64,000 nt of DNA, from the NCBI GenBank assembly GCA_003586115.2, contig QVOM02000034.1, forward strand, positions 128,623,936-128,687,935, written 5' to 3'. Of this stretch, positions 9,776 to 20,975 are shown in pieces. The DNA comes from Salvator merianae. Its lineage: Eukaryota; Chordata; Lepidosauria; Squamata; Teiidae. The notes beneath the pieces are model-generated. The model ran no database searches. It was not told the DNA's origin and saw only the letters and a program-made list of their open reading frames with translations. The position numbers and the translations under genes are program-made. How positions within the stretch are numbered: position 1 is the stretch's first letter; each line of letters begins with the position of its first letter.

Positions 9776-10334
9776 ATCATGTTACCTTAAACAATAACAG
9801 TGCCTATATGGGGAGGGGAGGATGCTGTTCCCTCAGCTAAAAGCCAGTGAAAAATTTGGTTTGGCTGGTTGTTGCTGAGTTTCATGTTTATCTATTATTG
9901 TACTCTTATGCTTGTTTCTGGTGTTCCAGCATTACATGCAGACCATGGGACTGTTCACACTTGCCAGAATAGAATGGTATAATTATACCATTCAATGCTG
10001 GAACAGACCCCATGGCACAGCAACCTTACTCACTGCGAAGGCTGGAACAGCCCAGCACCAGGCCTCCAGCACTCTTAGCGTGAAGGCCGGCCTGCCCGCC
10101 ATGATAGTGGCTGTGGAAATGTCCAGCTGCTGCCATGTGGTGCATGAGAAGTGGCATGTGGTGCATAACTGTGCAGTCACAGCCATACCATGCTACACCA
10201 CAGCCTGCAATGTCTGCGCCCAGAAGCAGGTGTGAAAACTGCTGACCAGGAGCAGTCATAGAATCATAGAATCATAGAGTTGGAAGGGACCTCCTGGGTC
10301 ATCAAGTCCAACCCCCTGCTCAATGCAGGATTCA

Positions 10335-13208
10335 CTAAAGCATCCCAGACAGATATCTGTCCAGCCTTTCCTTGAAGATCTCCAGCGAAGGAGAGCCCAC
10401 CACCTCCTGTGGTAACCTGTTCCAGTGACTGATTGCCCTTACGGTCAGAAAGTTTTTCCTAATATCTAGCCTGTATCTACTCCCTTGGATTTTCATCCCA
10501 TTGTTTCTAGTCCTTCCCTCCTGCATAACTGAGAATAGGGTCAATCCTTCTGCACTGTGACAGCCCTTCAGATACTTGAAAACAGCTATCATGTCTCCTC
10601 TCAGTCTTCTCTTCTGCAGGCTAAACATTCCTAGATCCTTTAACCGTTCCTCGTAGGACATGGTTTGCAGACCACTCACCATTTTGGTCGCCCTTCTCTG
10701 AACTTGTTCCAGTTTGTCAATGTCTTTTTTAAACTGGGGTGCCCAGAACTGGACACAATACTCCAGATGAGGTCTGGCCAAGGAAGAGTAAAGTGGGACA
10801 ATTACTTCTCGTGATCTAGTCTCCATGCTTCTCTTGATACAGCCCAGGATGGTGTTTGCCTTTTTTGTAGCTGCATCGCACTGTTGACTCATGTTTAATC
10901 TATGATCTACTAGTACACCCAGATCCTTTTCACATGTGCTGCTGCTCAGCGAGATTCCTCCCATTCTGTATTGGATATTGTCATTTTTCTTACCCAGATG
11001 TAAAACTTTGCATTTCTCCCTGTTAAATGTCATTCTGTTAGTTTCAGCCCATTGTTCAAGCTTGTCCAAATAATTTTGAATCCTCTCCTTCTGCTCCCTA
11101 GTGTTAGCAACCCCTCCTAGCTTTGTGTCGTCTGCAAATTTGATCAGCGTCCCCTCGACACCTTCATCCAGATCATTTATAAAAATGTTGAACAGCAATG
11201 GGCCCAAGACAGAGCCTTATGGTACCCCACTCGAGACAGTGCTCCAATCGGATGTGAAGCCATTTATGACCACTCTCTGAGTACGATCACTAAGCCAGTT
11301 ATGAATCCACCTAACAGTTGTCCTGTCAATCCCATATTTGATCATTTTTTCAATAAGTATAGTATGAGACACCTTGTCAAATGCTTTGCTAAAGTCAAGA
11401 TATACTATGTCCACAGCCTTTCCTTGATCGATCCATCCAGTAATTTTGTCATAAAAGGAAATGAGATTAGTCTGGCATGACTTGCTTGTTACAAATCCAT
11501 GTTGGCTCTGGTTAATTACTGCATTCCCATCCAAGTGCTCCCATATATGCTGTTTAATGATTTGTTCAAGTATCTTGCCTGGTATTGAAGTCAGGCTCAC
11601 AGGCCTGTAGTTGCCTGGATCAGCCTTCTTTCCTTTTTGAAAGATAGGTACAACATTCGCCCTTCTCCAATCTTCTGGGACTTCTCCTGTTTTCCGTGAG
11701 TTCTCAAATATCACAGAGAGTGGTTCAGCAATTATCTCAGCTAATTCCTTCAGCACCCTAGGATGTAATTCATCTGGGCCTGGAGACTTGAATTCATTTA
11801 AGTTTGCTAAGTGTTCCCTCACTGTCTCCTTGTCCATACAGAGCCTTGATTCTCTTATTCCCTCCACAGCACAGTGAAGACCAACTGATATTTCCTTTCC
11901 TTTCTGAGAGAAAACAGATGCAAAATAGGAGTTCAGAAGTTCTGCCTTCCCAATGTCGTTTTTGACCAAATCACCCTTCTCATTCTGTAAAGGTCCTATA
12001 GCTTCTTTAACTTTTCTTTTGCTTCTGACATACCCCCAAAACCCTTTTTTATTGTTTTTGGCCTCTCTTGCAATCCTCAATTCATTTTTAGCTTTAGCCT
12101 TTCTGACACTTATCCTGCAGTTCCTGCAGATTGCATTATATTCTTCTTTTGATATGTCCCCCTCTTTCAATTTTTTAAACATTTCTTTTTTTCTTTTTAG
12201 CAAGTTATTAAGCGCAGGGTTCATCCACCCTGGTCTCTTTAGATGCTTGCCATTCTTTCTTCTTTTAGGAATTGTTAAAGATTGTGCCTCTAGAATCTCC
12301 TTTCTCAAACTTTCCCATCCTTCCTGGACATTCCTGTCCTTTAAGACATCCAGCCACTGGATCCTCCCTACCCTCCTTCTGAGTCCATCAAAATCTGCTC
12401 CTCTGAAGTCTAACCTTGAAGTCTGAGTCCTCTCAGATCTTCCTCCTTTTGTTATCCAAAACTCAATGATAGCATAGTCACTGTCACCCAGGGTCCCAGT
12501 CACCCTTACTTCCTCAACCATTTCCTCCCTGTTGGTAAGAATTGGGTCCAAGATAGCAGACCCCCTTGTTGTGTCCTCCATCCTTTGGAAAATGAAGTTA
12601 TCTGCCAGAGAGGATAAGAATTTATTGGACCCATGACTTTTGCCAGAGAGAGATTCCCAACAAATGTCTGGATAGTTAAAATCTTCCAAAATAACTAGGC
12701 CGTGATCCCCTGTGAGCTTGGCCATCTGATGTATAATTAGTTCATTCATATCTTCTGTTTGTCCAGGGGGTCTATAATAAACCCCTACAACAGTATCCTT
12801 TGTGTTGCTCTCTCCGTGTATTTTCACCCAAACGGTTTCTACAGAGCTTCCATTATCTGAAAGATTAATCTCTGTGGTGGTATATACTTTCCTTACATAC
12901 AATGCAACACCTCCTCCCCTTTTATTAAGCCTGTTTTTTTAAAATAAGTTGTATCCTTCGAGCTCCATGTTCCAATCATGTGTATCATCCCACCAAATTT
13001 CAGTTATGACTATGACATCATATTTATTTTCCTGTGCTAGGATTTCCAGTTCTCCTTGTTTGTTTCCCATGCTTTGCGCATTGGTATAGAAACATTTTAG
13101 TTTGCGACAAATGTCTCTTACAGGCTTGACTCCTCTAGTTTCCTTCCAAACTGTTTGTCTTTGTTCCTTCCTTTCATTTCTGGTAGCAAGATCCTCATCT
13201 GTATTCAT
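10335..13208 (-). pseudogene. CR1 ORF2 (endonuclease and reverse transcriptase), two nonsense codons
   Basis: One frame runs from 13208 to 10335, about 957 codons. The N-terminal part is an APE-type endonuclease (YTNAQS, VIVITEIWWD, EDFNYPDICWE). Two active-site positions look damaged: the usual GDFN reads EDFN, and the usual SDH reads SDY. The reverse transcriptase follows, with NYRPVSLTS, YLDFSKAFDK, SSGVP and the FADD catalytic box. Stops are TAA at 12941-12939 (between LF and KNRL) and TAA at 11219-11217, right where most relatives have Gln after SSGVP. No frameshift separates the pieces. The ORF2 start may lie slightly upstream of 13208. Confidence 0.9.
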
Positions 13209-13255
13209 TAGCTGCTTATCTTCCTCTGGACTTTTACTTCCCTTCCCCTTTCGCC

Positions 13256-14257
13256 CTAGTTTAAAGCTCTCCTGATAAGCGCAGCCAGTCTCTTGCCAAA
13301 TATGTACTTTCCTGTCTTTGTAAGATGGAGCCCATCTCTCGCAAGGAGTCCATCATATAAGTTGTTTAGTCCATGGTCTAGAAATCCAAATCCTTGCTGG
13401 TAGCACCATCGACGTAGCCAGTTGTTTACCTGTAGAATCTTGCTCCATCTTCTTGTTCCACGGCCATTCACTGGGAGGATACGAGAGAAGACAACTTGCG
13501 CTGCCAGTTCCTTCACTTTCCTGCCTAGGTCTTCAAAGTCTCTGCAGATAGCTTCAGAGTTCCTTCCTGCGGTGTCATTTGTTCCTACATGTATTAGTAG
13601 GAACGGGTAATAGTCTGTAGGACTGAAGAGTCTTGGCAGCCTCTCGGTTACATCTTTGATTCATGCACCGGGAAGGCAGCACACTTCTCATGAGGTCATG
13701 TCAGGTCTGCACACAGCTGCCTCTGTTTCCCTCAATGAGGAATCCCCCACAACCACCACTCTCCTATTCTTCTTTACAGCTTCTCTTCTTTTTTTCAGTT
13801 CAAGAGGTTTCATATTGCATACCAAATCTTTCTGAACTTCCTGATTATTCTCCTCCATGAGAGCCTGGTACCGGTTTTCAAGCTGTACAGTTGCTGACTC
13901 TCTCCTTATCCTCCTGCTTCTTTTGGTCACATGCTTCCAATCCTCAGCTTCCACAGGTTCTCTGATGTTGTCTTCTCCGTGATCATTTTGAAGTGCATCT
14001 TCCATTCTATCCAGGAAGCTCTCCTTCTCCCTAATGAGCTTCAAAGTAGCCACTCTCTCCTCAAGTTCTTGCACTTTCTCTTCCAGCAAAGACACACGCT
14101 TGCATTTGCGGCAGGTGTAATTAGGGTCCCCCTCTGGTACAAGTATCATCATATTACACTCTTTGCAGCTAACTACAAAGCTTCTCTCTTTCTCCATGTT
14201 ATCTAAAGTTGGTTGGCGTCCTCTTATGAGATATGAAACAGTGTGGAGTACTTCCAA
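13256..14257 (-). pseudogene. CR1 ORF1 (zinc-binding and SGNH-esterase-like protein), two nonsense codons
   Basis: One frame spans 14257 to 13256. The N-terminal part has two C-x2-C pairs (CKEC and CRKC) about 15 residues apart. A charged, coiled-coil-like stretch (VQELEERVATLK) and a basic region follow. An esterase fold then shows its three catalytic blocks: GDSS near residue 171, GTND (minus strand of 13574-13585) and DGLH (13324-13336). CR1 ORF1 proteins are known to carry such an esterase. Two TGA stops interrupt it at 13690-13688 and 13663-13661. Both could come from CGA by CpG decay, and the frame continues through each. Confidence 0.85.
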
Positions 14258-14489
14258 TGTTGTTTAACTAAAATTTAATCTTCCTTTATTCGTTGAATTA
14301 TTTAAACTGTCACTTTAGGATAATTATTTTACTTTATTGAATTAAACAAAAGGTGGCTACTTATTTGAATTATTTAGTTGTTTTAGCTTATTTTTACTTT
14401 ACCTTACAATTAAAGTTCTCTTACTTGATACTTTTTGGGAAAAAAAATATCTAAATCAGTATTTTATAGTTTTATGACAGTATATATTT

Positions 14490-15339
14490 CGCGTGCCAGA
14501 GTATCCACTCCACAGACCTACCAGAGCCAAGCTGTTCTTCCTCCAAATTTCTTCTCCAAGTTCCTGGTCTCAGGAAAGCAACCTTTCTCCCCTTGCGAAC
14601 ACACTCAAATGAACTGCGGGCCGCTGTTTTTATCAGCTGAAGGGAGTGGCCAAATATGCTAATCCCCTCGTTAGCTCCTCTTGCTGAGCAACAGTGAATG
14701 CCCTTTGTTAGCTCCTCGAGGTCACCTCTAGGTCACCAACAATAATAAGCCTCTTCTCCCTCAGACCATGTGCTCAGGCTAATTCAGGGGAAAAAAAATG
14801 CCCACCTCCAGCAGCTACCCCAGACACAGCCAGTGCCCAACACCCTCTGTGAAACCCAGAGTATCCACTCCACAGACCTACCAGAGTCAAGCAGTTCTTC
14901 CTCCAAATTTCTTCTCCAAGTTCCTGGTCTCAGGAAAGCAATCTTCCTCCACTTGCGAACACACTCAAATGAACTGCGGGCCGCTGTTTTTATCAGCTGA
15001 AGGGAGTGGCCAAATATGCTAATCCCCTCGTTAGCTCCTCTTGCTGAGCAACAGTGAATGCCCTTTGTTAGCTCCTTGAGGTCACCTCTAGGTCACCAAC
15101 AATAATAAGCCTCTTCTCCCTCAGACCACGTGCTCAGGCTAATTCAGGGGGAAAAAAATGCCCACCTCCAGCAGCTACCCCAGACACAGCCAGTGCCCAA
15201 CACCCTCTGTGAAACCCAGAGTATCCACTCCACAGACCTACCAGAGCCAAGCAGTTCTTCCTCCAAATTTCTTCTCCAAGTTCCTGGTCTCAGGAAAGCA
15301 ACCTTCCTCCACTTGCGAACACACTCAAATGAACTGCGG
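14490..15339 (-). repeat. 360-bp tandem units at the 5' end of the CR1
   Basis: GTATCCACTCCACAGACC begins at 14501, 14861 and 15221, a period of exactly 360. Two full units and about a third of another are present and nearly identical. They lie directly upstream of ORF1 in the element's own orientation, the place of a promoter region. The third unit stops where the host MITE resumes (15340). Each full unit contains ATATGCTAAT, an octamer-like motif. Confidence 0.9.
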
Positions 15340-15488
15340 TCCAGCTGCTCCCGATATAGCTGTGGACAGTGATTTAGCTGTCCACAGCTAGTGCCATTTG
15401 GGAGCATCTGCAGACACTCCCAAATGCTGGGGCTTCTGCAAAGTGCAGATGCACTTTGCTAGTGTGTGTGAACAGCCCCCCCCCCCAT

Positions 15489-17088
15489 CTTGCTTTCTTT
15501 GTCAGGGACATATTATATGCAGCTGCAGTTCCACTGGCCTTGTCTTTTGCAGCAATAAAATTCTTAATGAGGTACTGAGAGAAGGGACAGCTAGCTAAGG
15601 TCATCTAATCCTCCTGCTTTGTCTCTGCCCTATGATCTTTTATGCTTTCTCCTCCTCTGGAAGCCCTGAAAATGCTTTCTCCCTCTTCTTATAGAGTTGG
15701 TAGTTAGGATTAGGTCCTTATCACACTGTATTCCTCAAGTTATCCCTTAAGAGCACAATCTCCACAAGCCTTATTGCTGCAAGTGGAGTGAGGGCTTCTA
15801 ACTGTACAATCTGCTTAATAATCAGTAGACTGATTTGTACTAACATCCCAGCAGGCAGACGCTTCAACAGATTCCAGCCTCACTGTATCTCTGAACGTGG
15901 CCTTTGAGTAATGTTCTTTCATTTATACATGGTTGGTAAAATGCAAATTCCCTTGTACAGTATGAAATCATATTATACATGACAGCATTATGCATATTTG
16001 TTTATGGCATTTTTATACCACCTCCCTTCAGAAATCTTGAAGTGATCTGTAAAAGAAATAAAATAATCAATACAACCAAGGTTGCATCCTGATGGGGGCA
16101 GGATGCAGGCTGGGGTTGGAGTGGCTCGTGGAAGTCTCATATGAAACACTATAGGGGCAGAATATGTGGTGACTTTCAGCTCTGGAAACCTGACTGTTTC
16201 AAAGAACCCATCTCACAGCAGTAAGGTTTGCACCTGGGCCACTTTTGTGACAGATCAGAAATGGCCCTGGTCCAGCACAAAAGTAGTCCAGGTGAAAACC
16301 AGGCTGAAAATTCACCTCCCCATTCCTCTGAGTATCCACGTGGGGGAAGACAGGCAACTTAGACAGCACACACCACCTCCAGAGTCATTCAATCAGCATT
16401 CAGTAAGTCAACTCCTGGGGCAATTGAGACATCCCAAGAGCTGGCTGGGGATAAATGCAAGTTGTTGGACTTTATGAGGGGACATCCAGATGTTTAGATG
16501 TCCTGATGCCCAGCTTATGAATCAGCCTGTATATATTTATTTATTCCCTGTGAACAGTCACTATGACCATATCAGTTACAAATTACAGTTGTCAAGTTCA
16601 AAAATATTACAAGATTAACAGAACACATCAACATCCGTTGTGTGGATGAAGCTAAAAATATTATTAAAAGCAGATAACAGGTATATTAAACACAATTAAA
16701 AGAGAAAGTAGTAGAGATAATTATACTGGGAAGATCTGGATGAAAAGGAATATCTTCTACAGGGGCCTAAAAGATGCAAATAGGGATGTGATTACTTCCT
16801 GTTCCCTAACATGATTTGAAATGTGCATTATGTGCCCTGCTCGATGTATTCTCACATGTAAGATTCCCATGCTGTGAGTAGTGTGATGTAATAATGAGTG
16901 TTGGACTGAAACCTAGCAGATGGATTAAATTCATACTCACCAGTGAATAAGGTCTCTAGCTGTGCTTCATCCTATCCTTCTCTCTGTGGATCCCAATCCA
17001 TCACTGGATTATATCCAGGAAAAGTATTTAGGATTCAATGAAGTCCTACTGAGCAAAGTCTCCCCCCCCACACACACACATATTCTAA
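15489..17088. other. No gene recognised
   Basis: Around 16000-16060 an L2-like tail on the minus strand (TTTTTATACCACCTCCC) is possible. An ORF at 16166-16477 (103 aa) has no known motif. The A+T-rich part near 16530-16700 weakly resembles the LINE 3' region at 4930. Confidence 0.4.
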
Positions 17089-17160
17089 GGGCCTTTTCAC
17101 ACTTACGTTTAGTAGACTGAACCAAGTAGAATGGATCCTTCTGGGATGGATGGCTGTTGG
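17089..17160. mobile_element. Left end of a family H element
   Basis: TAA followed by GGGCCTTTTCACACTTACG matches the shared end. I could not find a matching right end, so only the first part is listed. Confidence 0.4.
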
Positions 17161-19146
17161 ATCCGAACAAAGCCATCTGCACTGGGAAGACCTGTTCTGT
17201 CCTAGCCTCCGCACCGGTCCAAAGCTTGTTCCAACTTTAGAGTTGCAATGGGGGTCTCTGAAAGCTCGGAAGACCCTGGGACCATGTCAGCAGTGCATCT
17301 AGTTGCTCTGGCACACTGGGTCCTGTAGTATACCCAGAAAAAGAGATTTACCAGTAGCCTTCATTTTGGACCTCCTAATCCAGTCTACGCTCCATTGTGT
17401 GCAGACAGCAGGGATGCCCCCCCTTCTTAGACCACACCAGCAGGTGGGAGGGAGGTTTCTTGTATGCTTGGTAGTCCAGTATACTTGTCTATATCTGCAG
17501 TGAGATGGAGGGACTTGCTCTACCATGTACAGTAGTGTCTGACTCTGTTATGCACCAAAATTTGCAGACACTCCAGGGACTGGAAAAGTGAGTTGCATGC
17601 TAAATAGAAACTTTGCATACTGCTCACTGCTGGAAGCAGATGGACTAATTGCCACTCTCACATTAAAATAAAGCATGTGTTAATTATTAGCTGGGGAGTG
17701 CAATGAAGTGAAATGAGCAAGTATTGTAGTGCCCTAGTTACCCACCCCCACCCCTCTGCCCCAGTATCTCAAAATAAATATCGCAGTCAGTACAGATTGG
17801 AGTGAAAAGTTGAAAGATGGCATGAGTTCATTTGAACTACAGATGCGGAAAATGCAAACTGTCACATTTTATCAGATGCTGATTGGATTCGAATATCTGG
17901 CAAAAACTTTGTGGTTGTAACCTTTGTGCTAGATCTGTTTCAGCCTTATATTTGACAAAGTGAAGTAGATGGATCATCCAAGGCCAGTGATCTACTCTGT
18001 GGAAGGTGAGTATTCTTGTATTTTTTCTTTACTTGCTATGTTTCTGTATTGTTTCCTTAAATTTTGTTTACGGCTCTTTTGCCTGGCAAAGTTAAACTCA
18101 GCTAAACTGAAATGTTTCAGAAAGCAATCAAGATGCCTTTTCCACACTCCTAGTACCTCATGCGTAACCTATGGTTCACCATCACAAACAGGCCTCCAAT
18201 GTGCCCTACCATCAGCTGCCCATCATCTTTTTAATGCTGTAATATAAGCCCCCAAGCTTACATTTATTTATGATGATCTCTCCTCAGTATGAGTTGTAGC
18301 TGTTAACAAAGTAAAAAAAAAGCTAAAGAGAAGAAGGCAGTGAAGAGGCAGAAACTGTTTTGCTAATATTGGAAGAATCTCTTCTGCACGTAGCACTAAC
18401 TTTAGTGCTACATGGAGCCTGCACCTGCCTGGCAAAATAGAATTCAGACAATATCAGGAAAAGCCTCTGTTTCAGGAAACCCATTGAGTCTTCTGTAGCA
18501 TCAAGCCATCTGGCTTCAACAATGAATTCCATCAGCACCAGAGTCAATATGGGGAAACCTCCCCCCGCGCTCCCATTGTCCAGTAACAGCAGCTTTGCCT
18601 AAAACTGCAGGCAAGGGTTTCCAGTCATACCTTGGATTTGCTTGAAGACCCTAACCTCACAGTGGAATAAATTTTCAGCAAATAAAACTGTCTGAAATCT
18701 CTGCTGGGTGGACAAACCCATCTATGCAAGTGTGCTTCCTTAGCGAGGATCCTCCTGCAGAACGCTCCACCACTTTGCTGCCCCAGGTTTTAAATTGCTT
18801 TGCTGGAAGAAGAGGTCGAAAGACAGCTGAATGTTCCAGATTTCCTTACACTGGTCTGTTGCTTTGGATCTGCTGAATTCCAGCGCTGAAATCACATTCA
18901 CAAGAAGGCACAGCTCTGCACACCTGGGTACCAGGGCTTTCTTCCATGAACTGAGGAGGATTTCCTGCCAAGCGTCGGAGGAAGAATTGGTGCTTACCAT
19001 AATCCAGTTACTGGAAGCTTTTTCAGCAGGGAAGGTATCTGAACAAATCCTTTCCCTCATATAGTCCCCTCTCCCTCCTGCTTTCTCCTGTAATCCTTCT
19101 GAAGTCCTTTCATTAAATTTTTAATTTCTTCTGCTCTCAGTCCCAT
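17161..19146. other. No gene recognised
   Basis: Scattered ORFs below 110 aa with no motif. A small inverted repeat (TAGCACTAACTTTAGTGCTA) lies near 18392-18411. Confidence 0.4.
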
Positions 19147-19300
19147 AGAATCTGGCCCAAATTTGTCAGAGAAGTATGTGGTGGGAAAACACTAACTCTA
19201 CCTCTTCTCTATTTCTTTAGAAAAGAAATAAATAGAGGAGAGAAGAGGTAGGGTTAGCATTTTCCCTGCACATACTTCCATGACACATTTGGGCATTTCT
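19147..19300. repeat. Palindrome of about 150 bp
   Basis: Arms read CAAATTTGTCAGAGAAGTATG outward from the left and pair with the right arm ending near 19294 (ATACTTCCATGACACATTTG). The centre is near 19215-19225. Strong pairing includes CTACCTCTTCTCTATTTCTT against its complement. It may be a foldback transposon. No second copy seen. Confidence 0.8.
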
Positions 19301-19529
19301 CATCTACCCCCAAACCCAGAAATATACAATAAACTATCTTTGAACCAAAAGGTAAAAGATGTCCAATTAATATTATAAGCCTGTTGTATCTATTCTTTGC
19401 ATTCAAGTAGTGATTTCCATGTATCATAGAATTTTTTGAGTGCTATTAACCTTTCTATTTTCATTAAATCATTGCCAAAACAGTCTTGCTTGAAATATAG
19501 ACCTCATCCATTCTAGATATTGAGTTTAT

Positions 19530-20711
19530 GGCCGCGTTCCAATGTGGCATTTAATCAGTTTACAGGCCGTCTTCAGTTCACACTGGTCTGGCATGATCTT
19601 GCCTTTCCATAATTTTCTGGACTAAATTGGCAAAATCTGGACTACTTTGCATTCGGATTTAATGAGTTCTCAAGCCGTTCCAGATCGCTAGCGCGCTTTA
19701 CTTTGCGATGTGGGAACGGGGAAAGAGACTATTTGGGAGGGACTGTACTTTTTGGGGGGCATGCAGAGGGGAGGGCTCCCCATTTCCTGCTGTCCAATGG
19801 CAGACTTTGTGGTTGGGCAGGAATCACAGTAGTTCCTTCTGCCTCCATTATTCCTCCTTCCCCTGCTGCCAGGAGAAAAGAAAACCATCCTCCATTTTAC
19901 TTTGCTAAACTGTGGTCCTTTCTCTTCCTTTAACCCCCATTTGTCACTGCCAGGAAGAAATTAATTCATCCACTTCTGTCTGCTGATTAAACCAAAAAAC
20001 AGACTGCACCTGTTTGGGGGTGCAGTCCTCTTGCCCCAACAAAGAACCCACTTACTATCAGTTTTGCCATTGGCAACACACACCTACATAGTGGGACACA
20101 TGTCGCTGTGGATGTCTCGGGGGAGGTGAGGCAGAGTCCATTTGCTGGCCATGAACTACACTATCATGATAATAGAGCCTCCCCCACATTTACCCCCTAC
20201 ACTTACCCCTCTTCACAGACCTCTCCCTGCTTTTTTACTACTCTTAAATTGTGCAATTGCACAGAAGTGCAATTTCAATGGAGTAGAAATCACTACCTGC
20301 TCTTTATTGTGTGGTACATGTGGTTTTAAAGTTCTGCTTGTGTAAATACAGGCTGGAAGGGGATAAGGAGCAAATGGCGAATGACTAGTAACGCCACAAA
20401 GTGAATCCATGTTCTGAGGCAGCAGCAGGGACATACAAAGGGTGGAGCTTGACTTGCCCACCCCTGTGAAGTCAAAATTTGAACGTTGGGACTGCAGCCA
20501 ATCACTGACTGCACAGGGAGGGGAATCTGGCGAGGGGCGGAGGCAGAAAAGGTACAGTTTCCCCATGCCAAGCTCAGGAAACAATCAGTGTGAGAACAGG
20601 CAAGTCCGAATTGAGGCCATGTTAAAATGCAAATATGGGAATGATCAGAAGATGAATTCAGTCCTTGTGCTCTTCTGATATGGATTAAATTTCCGATGTC
20701 GGACCGTGCCC
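19530..20711. mobile_element. 1.2-kb interspersed repeat, copy 1
   Basis: Ends are imperfect inverted repeats: GGCCGCGTTCCAATGTGGC on the left, and GGGCACGGTCCGACATCGG read in from the right. It aligns along its length with 48689-49885. Several ORFs inside (up to 123 aa, minus strand) recur in both copies but are broken differently, so they are not convincing genes. Flanks (TAT and AAT) do not match. Confidence 0.8.
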
Positions 20712-20752
20712 AATGAGTGTCTCTTCCTCTGCCTCTTGCATAAGTCCTGGAT

Positions 20753-20808
20753 ATCCTTCTTGCTTTTCCCCATGGGTCTAATCCTTCTTGCTTTTCCCCA
20801 TGGGTCTA
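20753..20808. repeat. Exact 28-bp tandem duplication
   Basis: ATCCTTCTTGCTTTTCCCCA plus eight more bases occurs twice without gap (20753-20780 and 20781-20808). Confidence 0.95.
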
Positions 20809-20935
20809 TTCCATTCTGCACCTAGTCTACCCTGTATGCTCTCCCTCCCTTCCTCCATTACCCTCTACAGCACTTGTGCCCTTTTACTACCTGATGAGTT
20901 CTTCTATGTGTTCCAGTCTTTGTCTTTTCTGAGAA

Positions 20936-20938
<3 letters not shown>

Positions 20939-20973
<35 letters not shown>
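20939..20973. repeat. (TG)n microsatellite
   Basis: About 17 uninterrupted TG units. Confidence 0.98.

Positions 20974-20975
<2 letters not shown>

Larger units (their letters stand above)
10256..15339 (-). mobile_element. Nearly complete CR1 LINE, 5.1 kb
   Basis: The minus-strand element runs from tandem 5' units (15339 to about 14490) through ORF1 and ORF2 to a 3' end. That 3' end finishes in short CTATGATT repeats (10256-10275) typical of CR1. It sits inside a MITE whose two halves are at its borders, so both borders are well defined. The 5' border falls inside the third 360-bp unit. Four nonsense codons and no frameshift were found in the two ORFs, so it is fairly young. Confidence 0.9.
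9947..15485. mobile_element. Family H transposon split by the CR1 insertion
   Basis: Its left part is 9947-10255 (GGGACTGTTCACACTTGCC ...) and its right part 15340-15485 (CCAGCTGCTCCCGATATAG ... GTGTGAACAGCCC, then a run of C). Both parts are recognisable from unbroken copies such as 32850-33329. CAT flanks both outer ends (9944-9946 and 15486-15488). The CR1 lies exactly between the halves. Confidence 0.8.
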
